Origin: Bacteroidales bacterium
GTDB lineage: Bacteria; Bacteroidota; Bacteroidia; Bacteroidales; ML635J-15
DNA: 50,265 nt
Reading direction: 5' to 3'
NCBI GenBank assembly: GCA_028702535.1
Contig: JAQVOR010000005.1
Coordinates: forward strand, 1 to 50,265
A model generated the notes under the pieces. The model saw only the letters and a program-made list of their open reading frames with translations. It did no database searches and was not told where the DNA came from. This document shows positions 18,336 to 26,377 of the stretch, piece by piece. The stretch's first letter is position 1. Each line of letters starts with the position of its first letter. The position numbers were made by a program, and so were the translations under genes.

Positions 18336-20126
18336 TTAATCAAGTTTTAAAACAGCCAAAAATGCAGATTGAGGTACTTCAACATTTCCTACCTGACGCA
18401 TTCTCTTTTTACCTTTTTTCTGTTTTTCGAGTAGTTTGCGTTTTCGAGTAATATCGCCACCATAACATTTTGCAGTAACATCTTTACGCAGGGCTTTAAC
18501 TGTTTCACGAGCAATGATTTTACTGCCAATAGCAGCTTGAATTGCGACATCAAATTGCTGGCGCGGAATTAAGTCTTTAAGTTTTTCGCACATGCGGCGT
18601 CCAAAATTTTGAGCATTGTCGAAGTGAGTAAGTGTTGAGAGTGCATCTACCATTTCACTATTTAATAAAATGTCAAGACGAACAAGTTTGGATTTTTCAT
18701 ATCCTGACTGATAATAGTCAAATGAAGCGTATCCTTTCGAAATACTTTTAAGTTTATCGTAAAAGTCAAAGACAATTTCACCTAATGGAATTTCAAATTT
18801 AAGTTCAACTCGATCAGTACTTAAATAAATCTGATCTTGCAGCATTCCTCTTTTGTCGATTATCAATTTTATAATTGATCCTACATAATCAGATTTTGTA
18901 ATTACAGTTCCTTTGATATATGGTTCTTCGACATATTCAAGGTAGTTAGGTTCAGGCATTCCCGAAGGATTGTGGACTTCAATAACTTCACCTTTTGTTG
19001 TGTATGCGAGATATTGAACGTTTGGGACTGTTGTTATTACATCCATGTCAAATTCTCGATCGAGACGTTCTTGCACTATTTCCATGTGTAATAATCCTAA
19101 AAAACCGCACCTAAAACCAAAACCTAATGCGGCAGATGATTCCAAAGTATAGGTTAAAGAAGCGTCATTAAGTTGAAGTCTATCAATTGCAGATCGCAAT
19201 TCTTCATAATCATCAGCATCAACAGGATAAATACCTGCAAAGAGCATAGGTTTTACTTCCGAGAAGCCATCAATAGCTTCGTGACAAGGATTAGCGACAC
19301 TAGTGATTGTATCACCAACTTTGACTTCGACGGCGGTTTTTATTCCAGAAATAATATATCCAACATCACCAGCAGAAAGAGTGTCTCTTGGTTCATTATT
19401 CCCCATCTTTAACACTCCAATTTCCTCTCCATAATATTCTTTGCCTGTATTCACGAACTTTACGAGTTCTTTCTTTTTGATAGTTCCATTTAAAATTCGG
19501 AAATAAGCAATAATTCCACGAAAAGAATTATAAACAGAGTCAAAAATCAAAGCTTCCAGCGGTTTGTTTGGATCTCCTTTTGGAGCGGGGACTTTAGAAA
19601 TTATTGCATCAAGAATATCTTCAATTCCATAGCCTGTTTTACCGCTAGCATGAATAATATCTTCTCTGTCAACGCCAATTAATTCAATAATTTGATCTTC
19701 AACTTCATCGGGCATTGCTGCATCAAGATCCATTTTATTAAGAATTGGAATAATTTCCAAATTATTATCTATTGCTTGGTATAAAGTTGAGATTGTCTGT
19801 GCCTGTACGCCTTGGGTCGCATCAACTATAAGCAAAGCGCCTTCACAAGCCGCAATAGATCTGCTAACTTCATACGAAAAGTCAACATGACCAGGAGTAT
19901 CTATCAGATTAAGAACGTATTTCTGACCATCTTTAACATAATCCATTTGAATAGCATGGCTCTTTATAGTAATGCCTCTTTCTCTTTCTAAATCCATATC
20001 GTCAAGCACTTGGTTTTGAAACTGTCTATCAGTAACTGATCCAGTGATTTGAAGTAATCTGTCTGCTAGGGTACTTTTTCCGTGGTCAATATGTGCTATT
20101 ATGCAAAAATTACGAGTATTCTTCAT
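18336..20126 (-). CDS. lepA: Elongation factor 4 (back-translocating GTPase)
   Basis: LepA/EF4, 596 residues, the full family length. The G-domain motifs AHIDHGKST (G1, residues 11-19), [13 protein letters not shown] (switch/G2), DTPGHVDF (G3) and NKMDL (G4) are intact, and the LepA-specific C-terminal domain ends [17 protein letters not shown]. It is a ribosome-associated translational GTPase that acts under ionic or temperature stress. It has its own promoter (-33/-7 at 20149-20181) in the gap of 101 bases after the upstream gene. Confidence 0.97.
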   Translation of the reverse strand: MKNTRNFCIIAHIDHGKSTLADRLLQITGSVTDRQFQNQVLDDMDLERERGITIKSHAIQMDYVKDGQKYVLNLIDTPGHVDFSYEVSRSIAACEGALLIVDATQGVQAQTISTLYQAIDNNLEIIPILNKMDLDAAMPDEVEDQIIELIGVDREDIIHASGKTGYGIEDILDAIISKVPAPKGDPNKPLEALIFDSVYNSFRGIIAYFRILNGTIKKKELVKFVNTGKEYYGEEIGVLKMGNNEPRDTLSAGDVGYIISGIKTAVEVKVGDTITSVANPCHEAIDGFSEVKPMLFAGIYPVDADDYEELRSAIDRLQLNDASLTYTLESSAALGFGFRCGFLGLLHMEIVQERLDREFDMDVITTVPNVQYLAYTTKGEVIEVHNPSGMPEPNYLEYVEEPYIKGTVITKSDYVGSIIKLIIDKRGMLQDQIYLSTDRVELKFEIPLGEIVFDFYDKLKSISKGYASFDYYQSGYEKSKLVRLDILLNSEMVDALSTLTHFDNAQNFGRRMCEKLKDLIPRQQFDVAIQAAIGSKIIARETVKALRKDVTAKCYGGDITRKRKLLEKQKKGKKRMRQVGNVEVPQSAFLAVLKLD

Positions 20127-20148
20127 TAATTATTCTTAAAGTTTTGTG

Positions 20149-20181
20149 CAAAGATACAATAATTCGGATAACTAAGGCAAA
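20149..20181 (-). promoter_or_regulatory. lepA promoter
   Basis: On the minus strand TTTG (plus 20178-20181) and TATCTTTG (20149-20156) are separated by 21 bases, matching the Bacteroidetes TTTG-N17-23-TAnnTTTG pattern, with the ATG 23 bases further on. The -33 element lies inside the T-tract of the preceding terminator. Confidence 0.65.
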
Positions 20182-20183
20182 AA

Positions 20184-20207
20184 AAAAGCTCCCATTTAGG
20201 AGCTTTT
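20184..20207 (-). terminator. Rho-independent-type terminator after the cDPGS-like gene
   Basis: A perfect 9-bp stem (AAAAGCTCC / GGAGCTTTT, loop of 6 at 20193-20198) followed on the minus strand by a run of T from the A-tract at 20179-20187. It lies 20 bases beyond the stop of the gene ending at 20228. Confidence 0.75.
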
Positions 20208-20227
20208 ATATTAGATTTATTAAGATT

Positions 20228-21559
20228 TTACTTTATAAATTTTGTTGCGAACTCATCAAGATACATTTTTATACTAGGAGTACCTATGTCAAATAATTCG
20301 TAACCAATTTTCACACTAGGTTTGTCGATTTTGATAATTCTATTAAGATCAATAGGAGTAGCTATAACTACTGCATCGCAAGGAGTGTTTTTGATAGTAG
20401 TTTCTAAATCTTTGATTTGCTCATCGCTATAACCCATCGAAGGAAGAATAGTACCTAGACCTGGATAAATTTCGAAAGTTTTTTTAATCTTACCTACAGC
20501 ATAAGGTCTTGGATCAACTAATTCGGTTGCACCATATTTTTGTGCAGTTATACTTCCATAATTATATTTAATTTCCCCGTGAGTTACTGTTGGTCCTTCT
20601 TCAATAACTAAAACTTTTTTACCTCTAATAAGTTCTGGTTTATCAACACTAGAAGGCGAAACTGCATCAACAACTGCAGCAGTAGGATTAAGTGTTGCAA
20701 TATTTTTACGTAGTAATTGTAAATCTGCTAAGTCGCAGCTTTCAATTTTGTTTATAATTACTACATCTGCCATTCTTAGAGTTGTTTCACCTGGATAATA
20801 TGTTAATTCGTGTCCTGCTCTTTGTGGGTCAACAATAGTAAACATCAAATCTGGTTTAATAAATGGAAAATCATTATTACCACCATCCCAAAGTATAATA
20901 TCAACATCTTCTTTTTCGGCTTGACGCAAAATTGCTTCATAATCAATACCTGAATAAATGATGTCGCCTCTAACAACATGAGGTTCGTATTCTTCCATCT
21001 CCTCGATAGTACATTTATGTAATTTTAAGTCCTCAACTTTTGCAAAACGCTGAACAGCTTGCTTTGCTAAGTCTCCATAAGGCATTGGGTGACGAATTAC
21101 ACAAGCTTTTAAACCTTTTTCTTTTAGTAAGTCAATTATACGTCTTGAGGCTTCGCTTTTACCACCACCAGTTCTAACTGCTCCAGTTGCAATTACAGGT
21201 TTTGTAGATTTTAACATTGTGTCATTCAAGCCTAATAATATAAAATTAGCTCCTGCTGTATTAACAACAGAACAGATGTTCATTACTTTTACATAATGCA
21301 TATCGCTATATGCAAATACACAATCTTGAACGTTAAATTCTTTAATTAATCGTGGCAACTCTGATTCGTTATAAATTGGAATACCATTAGGATATAATTC
21401 GCCTGCAAGCTCTGTAGGATATTTTTTTCCATCGATATCAGGAATTTGAGCAGCCGTAAAAGCGACTACGTTGTATTCTTCTTTGCCTCTGTAACACATG
21501 TTGAAGTTGTGAAAATCTCTTCCAGCAGCTCCAATAATAATAACATTTTTTCTAGCCAT
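20228..21559 (-). CDS. Cyclic 2,3-diphosphoglycerate synthase-like P-loop protein
   Basis: A cytoplasmic protein of 443 residues, annotated in Bacteroidetes by similarity to archaeal cyclic 2,3-diphosphoglycerate synthetase. The N-terminal half is Rossmann-like (NVIIIGAAGRDFHNFN). A P-loop-type motif GAVRTGGGKSEASRR lies at 126-140, DIILWDGGNNDFPF is a likely Walker-B-type region, and VVIINKIESCD resembles an NKxD nucleotide-specificity motif. Outside methanogens the actual substrate is unproven, so the name marks a family and not a reaction. It has its own promoter at 21609-21640 and terminator at 20184-20207, so it is a one-gene unit. Confidence 0.8.
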   Translation of the reverse strand: MARKNVIIIGAAGRDFHNFNMCYRGKEEYNVVAFTAAQIPDIDGKKYPTELAGELYPNGIPIYNESELPRLIKEFNVQDCVFAYSDMHYVKVMNICSVVNTAGANFILLGLNDTMLKSTKPVIATGAVRTGGGKSEASRRIIDLLKEKGLKACVIRHPMPYGDLAKQAVQRFAKVEDLKLHKCTIEEMEEYEPHVVRGDIIYSGIDYEAILRQAEKEDVDIILWDGGNNDFPFIKPDLMFTIVDPQRAGHELTYYPGETTLRMADVVIINKIESCDLADLQLLRKNIATLNPTAAVVDAVSPSSVDKPELIRGKKVLVIEEGPTVTHGEIKYNYGSITAQKYGATELVDPRPYAVGKIKKTFEIYPGLGTILPSMGYSDEQIKDLETTIKNTPCDAVVIATPIDLNRIIKIDKPSVKIGYELFDIGTPSIKMYLDEFATKFIK

Positions 21560-21608
21560 AACTAAATAATTTTGAAATATTTTAGATTAAATATAAATTT
21601 GTATTGCT

Positions 21609-21640
21609 CAAAGATATATTTTTTTAACCTATTTTTCAAA
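21609..21640 (-). promoter_or_regulatory. Promoter of the cDPGS-like gene
   Basis: Minus-strand TTTG (plus 21637-21640) and TATCTTTG (21609-21616) are 20 bases apart, an excellent Bacteroidetes -33/-7 pair, 50 bases before the ATG at 21559. Confidence 0.65.
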
Positions 21641-21698
21641 TGATACAGTAATGTTGTTTTGTGTTAAGTAACATGTTTGGTGCTTTTTTAGGTAGGTA

Positions 21699-22288
21699 TG
21701 TGATTCTGTGATGCTGTGATACTGTGATTCTGTGATACATCCATCGAAACCGAATACCGAATACTGAATACCGTTTTTGTTGTGATACTGTGATGCTGTG
21801 ATTCTGTGATACTGTGATTCTGTGATACTGTGATTCTGTGATACTGTGATACTGTGATACTGTGATGCTGTGATTCTGTGATACTGTGATTCTGTGATAC
21901 ATCCATCGAAACCGAATACCGAATACTGAATACCGTTTTTGTTGTGATTCTGTGATACTGTGATGTTGTGATTCTGTGATACTGTGATTCTGTGATACAT
22001 CCATCGAAACCGAATACCGAATACTGAATACCGTTTTTTTTGTGACTCTGTGATACTGTGATACTGTGATGCTGTGATTCTGTGATTCTGTGATACTGTG
22101 ATGCTGTGATTCTGTGATACTTTGATTCTGTGATGTTGTGATTCAAACCGAGAACCGAGAACAGAGAACGGTTTTCAGTTTACAGTTCGCAGTTATCCGC
22201 CGGATTTGAAACATTGAACCGAGAACCGAGAACAGTTTTCAGAACCGAGAACCGTTTTTTTTGTGATTCTGTGATACTGTGATACTGT
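21699..22288. repeat. 8-bp tandem repeat field with three 42-nt interspersed copies
   Basis: A non-coding repeat field built from the octamer TGTGATNC (N mostly T, A or G). The densest part, 21781-21900, is exactly 15 uninterrupted octamers. Three almost identical 42-nt elements starting ATCCATCGAAACCG interrupt it at 21739, 21901 and 21999; they are themselves made of CGAATAC-like heptamers. From 22145 to 22260 the field changes to ACCGAGA/AACCGAG repeats and a few TGTGATNC units return at 22261-22288. The minus strand is open in all three frames because the octamer GNATCACA has no stop in any frame, so ORFs here are artefacts. Slipped-strand growth is the likely origin. Confidence 0.9.
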
Positions 22289-22293
22289 TTACC

Positions 22294-22354
22294 AAAATTA
22301 AAGGTGGCTGAGGGTTTTGGCTCGCCAAAATGTCTCGAAGCCACCTTTAATTTT
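22294..22354. repeat. Long palindromic element, copy A
   Basis: A perfect 16-bp outer stem (22294-22309 with 22339-22354) encloses a conserved core: GAGGG, TTTTGGC, a two-base turn, GCCAAAA, TGTCTCGA. The core is shared with copy B at 26075-26119 while the outer stem differs with matching changes. It lies 27 bases after the HU stop and may terminate that transcript, though no T-tract follows. Confidence 0.8.
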
Positions 22355-22381
22355 ATGTTATCAATTTTACAAGTTTTTTTC

Positions 22382-22660
22382 TTACTTTACCTTACTTGCT
22401 AGTTCATTACCAGCCTTAAAACGCACTACTTTTTTAGCTTTAATTTGCATTTTCTCGCCTGTTTGTGGGTTTCTGCCTGTACGTGCTGCAAGCTCTGTTA
22501 CTCTAAATGTACCAAAGCCTACAAGTGTTACGTTTTCGCCTGTTGCCAGTGCTTCGCCTATACTCTCAAGTACAAGTTTTAAACTTTTGTTCGCTTCTGC
22601 TTTACTGATATTGCCTTTTTTAGCAATGATGTCGATTAGTTGTGGGCGGTTTATGCTCAT
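22382..22660 (-). CDS. HU-family DNA-binding protein
   Basis: A histone-like protein of 92 residues, the standard HU/IHF size. The N-terminal helix INRPQLIDIIAKKG, VTLVGFGTFRV and the DNA-arm signature GRNPQTGEKMQIKAK followed by VVRFKAG are all present. It bends and compacts DNA as a dimer. The ATG at 22658-22660 is chosen over a start at 22693 because the latter would overlap the -7 promoter element at 22682-22689. It is a single-gene unit next to the repeat field, divergent from the DegT aminotransferase. Confidence 0.95.
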   Translation of the reverse strand: MSINRPQLIDIIAKKGNISKAEANKSLKLVLESIGEALATGENVTLVGFGTFRVTELAARTGRNPQTGEKMQIKAKKVVRFKAGNELASKVK

Positions 22661-22681
22661 ATCCTTATTATTTAGTTTCTT

Positions 22682-22689
22682 CAAAGATA
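22682..22689 (-). promoter_or_regulatory. Putative -7 element of the HU gene
   Basis: Minus-strand TATCTTTG, an exact TAnnTTTG match, 22 bases before the chosen ATG. It decides the start codon because a start at 22693 would lie upstream of it. Confidence 0.55.
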
Positions 22690-22801
22690 ACAAATTTTGT
22701 TTAAAGTCGTGCTAAATATGGACGGTTTTTTGTTTTTAGATTTTTTTTATTTGTTTGATATTTGTTAAAGCGGATGTTTTTACTTATTCATTAAAAAAAA
22801 C

Positions 22802-22809
22802 TATTTTTG
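22802..22809 (+). promoter_or_regulatory. Putative -7 element of the DegT aminotransferase gene
   Basis: TATTTTTG, an exact TAnnTTTG match, ending 21 bases before the ATG at 22831. Confidence 0.5.
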
Positions 22810-22830
22810 CATTAAATAAATTTTGATTAT

Positions 22831-23958
22831 ATGAATATTCCAATGGTTGACCTTAGGTCGCAGTATCTTAAAATTAAAAATGAGATAGACAAAAATATCC
22901 TCAATGTTATTGATAATACTGCTTTTATAAATGGCGATGATGTAAAAATATTAAGAAATGAACTTGCAGAATATCTAAATGTAAAACACGTAATTACTTG
23001 TGGTAATGGTACAGATGCTTTGCAAATTGCTATGATGGCTCTTGGTTTACAACCTGGTGATGAAGTTATTTCTACTGATTTTACTTTTATTGCGACAGTA
23101 GAAACTATCGCTTTACTAAAATTAACGCCTGTAATGGTGGACGTTGATCCTGATACTTTTTGCATCAATCCCGCTGAAATTGAAAAAGCAATTACGCCCA
23201 AAACTAAAGCAATTATGCCTGTTCATTTATTTGGACAATGTGCCGATATGGATAGAATAATGGAAATTGCTGAAAAATACAATCTTTATGTCATCGAAGA
23301 TACCGCTCAGGCAATTGGTAGTGATTTTACTTCTGATAAAGGCTGGACAAAAAAAGCTGGTACTATTGGACATATTGGTTGTACTTCTTTCTTCCCATCA
23401 AAAAATCTTGGCTGTTACGGGGATGGAGGTGCAATTTTTACAAATGATGATGAGCTTAGCGAAAAACTAAATTCTATTGTTAATCATGGTATGAAAGTTA
23501 GGTATTATCATGATAGAATTGGTGTTAATTCAAGATTAGATACAATACAAGCGGCTGTTTTGCGTGTAAAATTACCACTTCTTGATGAGTATAATTTAGC
23601 AAGACTCACGACTGCGGATTATTACGACAAAGCATTCGCAAATTGCGATAAAATTATTACTCCTAAAAGATTTCATAAATCAACACATACTTTTCATCAA
23701 TATACAATGATACTTAATGATGTTGATAGGGATGGTTTACAAGCATATTTACAATCAAAAGGAATTGCTTCGGCGGTATATTATCCAGTTGCTTTACATA
23801 ATCAAAAGGCTTTTCAGGGATATCATTATAATCCAAATGATTTTCTAATAACTGATAAATTGTGCGAAACTGTACTCTCTTTGCCAATAAATACAGAATT
23901 AGATAATGATACTTTAAGCTATATTAGTGATAATGTATTGGAGTTTTTGGGTAAATGA
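22831..23958 (+). CDS. DegT/DnrJ/EryC1/StrS-family sugar aminotransferase
   Basis: A PLP-dependent aminotransferase of 375 residues, full length. NGTDALQIAMMALG binds the cofactor phosphate, Asp157 in VIEDTAQAIGS contacts the pyridine nitrogen, and Lys191 in FFPSKNLGCYGDGGA forms the Schiff base. The family aminates keto-sugars on nucleotide carriers. The arrangement resembles WbpE/WlbC enzymes that act on UDP-3-keto-glucuronate derivatives, but the substrate cannot be fixed. It stands apart from the exopolysaccharide block 5 kb downstream but may feed it. It has a -7 element at 22802-22809 and converges with the PEGA gene. Confidence 0.92.
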   Translation: MNIPMVDLRSQYLKIKNEIDKNILNVIDNTAFINGDDVKILRNELAEYLNVKHVITCGNGTDALQIAMMALGLQPGDEVISTDFTFIATVETIALLKLTPVMVDVDPDTFCINPAEIEKAITPKTKAIMPVHLFGQCADMDRIMEIAEKYNLYVIEDTAQAIGSDFTSDKGWTKKAGTIGHIGCTSFFPSKNLGCYGDGGAIFTNDDELSEKLNSIVNHGMKVRYYHDRIGVNSRLDTIQAAVLRVKLPLLDEYNLARLTTADYYDKAFANCDKIITPKRFHKSTHTFHQYTMILNDVDRDGLQAYLQSKGIASAVYYPVALHNQKAFQGYHYNPNDFLITDKLCETVLSLPINTELDNDTLSYISDNVLEFLGK

Positions 23959-24002
23959 AAATTGTTAAGCCGATAAACTGCTAGTTATTGTTTGACAATC
24001 CC

Positions 24003-25850
24003 TTAATAGAAAACAAACCTAATTCCTATTTCCCAATTTTCACTATCGCGGTCAGGAAAAATAGTTTGATAATTATAACTCGCTCCATTAATTACTGCTT
24101 GCTCATCAAAAGTATCATAAGCTGGTCCGTCAGTTAAGTTAACATTATACGCTCCAAATAGTTCAGCATGTGGCGAAATTCGCACTGCCGCCCTTAAGCC
24201 TACTTTTGTATGATATGTATAGACCATATCTGGTGGATAATCCCAAAGATCGTATATCTTCCAATTTAATCCCATTGCATATTCGCGACCATAAGTAACA
24301 AATCCTTCTAATACTGCAAAACTTCCGAACCATAAATTATATCCTAATCCAATAGAAAATCTAGGAAAATTAATAACTCCATTAATATACGAATTGTCAT
24401 AATTATTAAATTGGTAACCTCCATCAATAAAAACTGCGTACTGAGATGCATTGCCTAAATTAATATAAAATGAAGTTTGCATTCCTCCAGGTCTAGCATT
24501 TAATCCAGACAAAGACCAACCAAATACAGTTCTGTCTGTGCTGGTGTTTCGTCTATTTTTCCATGATGACTTAGTATTAATACTAGTATTTACATTACTT
24601 CTGTTAGCAAGAATTGCAGTTTCTAAAGTGTAAGATTTTGAATTTAACTGCGTTCCAGATGGGAATTCATCATAAACATTATGATAGCCATTTTTGCTGA
24701 TCTTTATTTTATTATGCTTTGTATAATCTAATTCAAACTCAATTGGCGATTGTCCTATTAGAATATTATTAACATAAACATCTGCTCCCTGTGGTTTTGT
24801 GTTAATAGAAAATTGTTTGGCCGCTTTTAGTCTAAATACAAATTCTTTGGTTTTGTCATATTCAACTGTAATTTGCTCTTTGTGAGTTGCATATCCTTGC
24901 TTTTCAATTGAGATTTCTCGTTCTCCAACAAAAACATCACGAACAAACTTTGGAGTTGTCCCAACAAACTCATCATCTATAAATATAGAGGCTCCAAGCG
25001 GTTCTGATTGTACTGATATAACGCTTAATTTTCGTTCTAATGTTTGTTCGATAGTATATTCTTTGTTTGCAATTACAAGAATTTCTTTAGTGTAAGATTT
25101 GTGATTATCTGCCTGAATTTTAATAATATGGAGTCCTTCAATCAATCGTCCTTCATAAGAGCCAGAACTAATTTTTTCGTTGTCAATATAAATTTCACCT
25201 TCGAGATTAGTGTGTATTTTTATTTTTCCATAAATATCAAGTTCGGACAATATTTTATTTATTTTAAAAGTGTTTCCAGCTTCAAGGGTAAAGTTAAAAT
25301 CTTCTGTTTTGTAAAGAGCCATCTCTATACGACAATTATATTCGCCCTCAAGTAATGGTACTGTTAAAGGCGAAACCCCTTTTAGTTGGTTATTAATATA
25401 AACTTGAGCGCCATTTGGTTTTGTTTCTATTACTACAAATTCGGCAATTGCTGTTTCTTTTATTGTGCTTGAGCTAATATTGCTATCAGTCAAAGTCATT
25501 TTATAGACTTTACTCTCTTCAATATTTGCTGGAATAGGATATTCTAAAGGGATATAGCCATTCTTGATTATTTTTAGCATTTTTTCTCTCGGAGAAATAT
25601 ATATCCAGTATTCGCCAGTTTTTTTTACAATATCTCCTTCAATGCCCAAACGAGTTTCAAAGAATAAGCCATTAAGATTAGTAAAAACTTTTACAATTGC
25701 ACATTTTTGATCATTAACATCTTTTCGCTCTAACGAAACAGCTGATAAATCACTCATATCCTCTTCAAATGCTAAAACTCGAAAGCTTTGTGCAAAACTC
25801 CCAAATGTTGTAAGCAAGAAGATAATAAGATATAAGTAGAGTTTTTTCAA
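24003..25850 (-). CDS. PEGA-repeat protein with C-terminal outer-membrane barrel
   Basis: A protein of 615 residues. A signal peptide (about 1-20, ending GSFAQ) begins at a TTG codon; an in-frame TAA lies five codons upstream and no ATG would keep the signal, so TTG is the probable start. After an N-terminal domain (about 21-135) come four PEGA domains at about 137-200, 205-265, 275-345 and 347-405, each with a variant of KPxGAxVYINxxxxGxSP. Residues 435-615 are alternating strands ending in an aromatic (GIRFVFY), typical of an outer-membrane beta-barrel. It is probably an outer-membrane protein that presents PEGA modules to the envelope; the function is unknown. The minus strand has a TAAATTTG at 25903-25910 as a possible -7 element. 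Confidence 0.82.
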   Translation of the reverse strand: MKKLYLYLIIFLLTTFGSFAQSFRVLAFEEDMSDLSAVSLERKDVNDQKCAIVKVFTNLNGLFFETRLGIEGDIVKKTGEYWIYISPREKMLKIIKNGYIPLEYPIPANIEESKVYKMTLTDSNISSSTIKETAIAEFVVIETKPNGAQVYINNQLKGVSPLTVPLLEGEYNCRIEMALYKTEDFNFTLEAGNTFKINKILSELDIYGKIKIHTNLEGEIYIDNEKISSGSYEGRLIEGLHIIKIQADNHKSYTKEILVIANKEYTIEQTLERKLSVISVQSEPLGASIFIDDEFVGTTPKFVRDVFVGEREISIEKQGYATHKEQITVEYDKTKEFVFRLKAAKQFSINTKPQGADVYVNNILIGQSPIEFELDYTKHNKIKISKNGYHNVYDEFPSGTQLNSKSYTLETAILANRSNVNTSINTKSSWKNRRNTSTDRTVFGWSLSGLNARPGGMQTSFYINLGNASQYAVFIDGGYQFNNYDNSYINGVINFPRFSIGLGYNLWFGSFAVLEGFVTYGREYAMGLNWKIYDLWDYPPDMVYTYHTKVGLRAAVRISPHAELFGAYNVNLTDGPAYDTFDEQAVINGASYNYQTIFPDRDSENWEIGIRFVFY

Positions 25851-25971
25851 AATATAAAGTTTTTATAATTACTTTATTGCAAAATATAAGCCATAAGCTG
25901 TGCAAATTTACAAATTATTTATCAAATCTCTAAATGCTTTTTTTTTATAGACCTGAAATTCTGTGATTATA

Positions 25972-26005
25972 GCAACCACACGATGAAAAAAATCGTGCGG
26001 TAGCG
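25972..26005. repeat. Palindromic dispersed repeat, copy 2
   Basis: Second copy of the element at 15484-15516, identical apart from one additional A in the loop run. It lies in the repeat-rich gap between the sirtuin end and the PEGA start, near a TTCTGTGATTATAG stretch related to the octamer repeat field. Confidence 0.75.
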
Positions 26006-26074
26006 CGTTGTTTCAGTTTTTTTTACATTTTGTCAATTATTAAAATATTGCACAAAGTTGGTCGTGAGCAATAA

Positions 26075-26119
26075 GGAGACTGAGGGTTTTGGCATCAGCC
26101 AAAATGTCTCGAAGTCTCC
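26075..26119. repeat. Long palindromic element, copy B
   Basis: A 7-bp outer stem GGAGACT / AGTCTCC encloses the core shared with copy A (GAGGG, TTTTGGC, a four-base turn ATCA, GCCAAAA, TGTCTCGA). Two outer base pairs differ from copy A and both are compensated. This is the spurious coding frame seen on the minus strand at 26040-26252. Confidence 0.8.
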
Positions 26120-26287
26120 GTTCGCTCGGATTTAGCTTTGCTGTAGTCACTAGGTTGCAATTCGAGTTTAGCAGGAATGTTTTTTTAGTTTTATTATTGT
26201 TGCCTACGCTACCCCTAACCCCTTGAGGGTAAAGCCAACGCTCTTCGTTCACTCGGATTTTTAAAAATTACTATAATAAAATTTATT

Positions 26288-26342
26288 CCAGTCAGATTTA
26301 TCTGACTGGGAAATACATACTAAAACAAGTGGCTTTAGCCAC
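26288..26342. repeat. Two short hairpins in the repeat-rich gap
   Basis: A perfect inverted repeat CCAGTCAGAT (26288-26297) / ATCTGACTGG (26300-26309) with a two-base centre, then GTGGCT (26329-26334) / AGCCAC (26337-26342). The rest of the 527-base gap (25851-26377) contains no gene that I can support. The sirtuin stop is 36 bases further, so the second hairpin could serve as its terminator. Confidence 0.6.
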
Positions 26343-26377
26343 AGTTGTTATTTCATCTCGTTAATCCAATTTTTTTT

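Noticed and set aside
21629..22146. Three overlapping minus-strand ORFs of 120-150 codons
   Set aside because: They translate the same octamer in three frames (ESQYHRIT-type peptides); the repeat simply has no stop codons.
21699..22288. Possible CRISPR array (repeats with regular spacing)
   Set aside because: The intervals between the 42-nt elements are octamer repeats and not unique spacers, and no cas gene is present.
26040..26252. Minus-strand ORF of 70 codons in the sirtuin/PEGA gap
   Set aside because: It is a reading of palindrome B and nearby repeat debris, with no signal peptide, domain or promoter.
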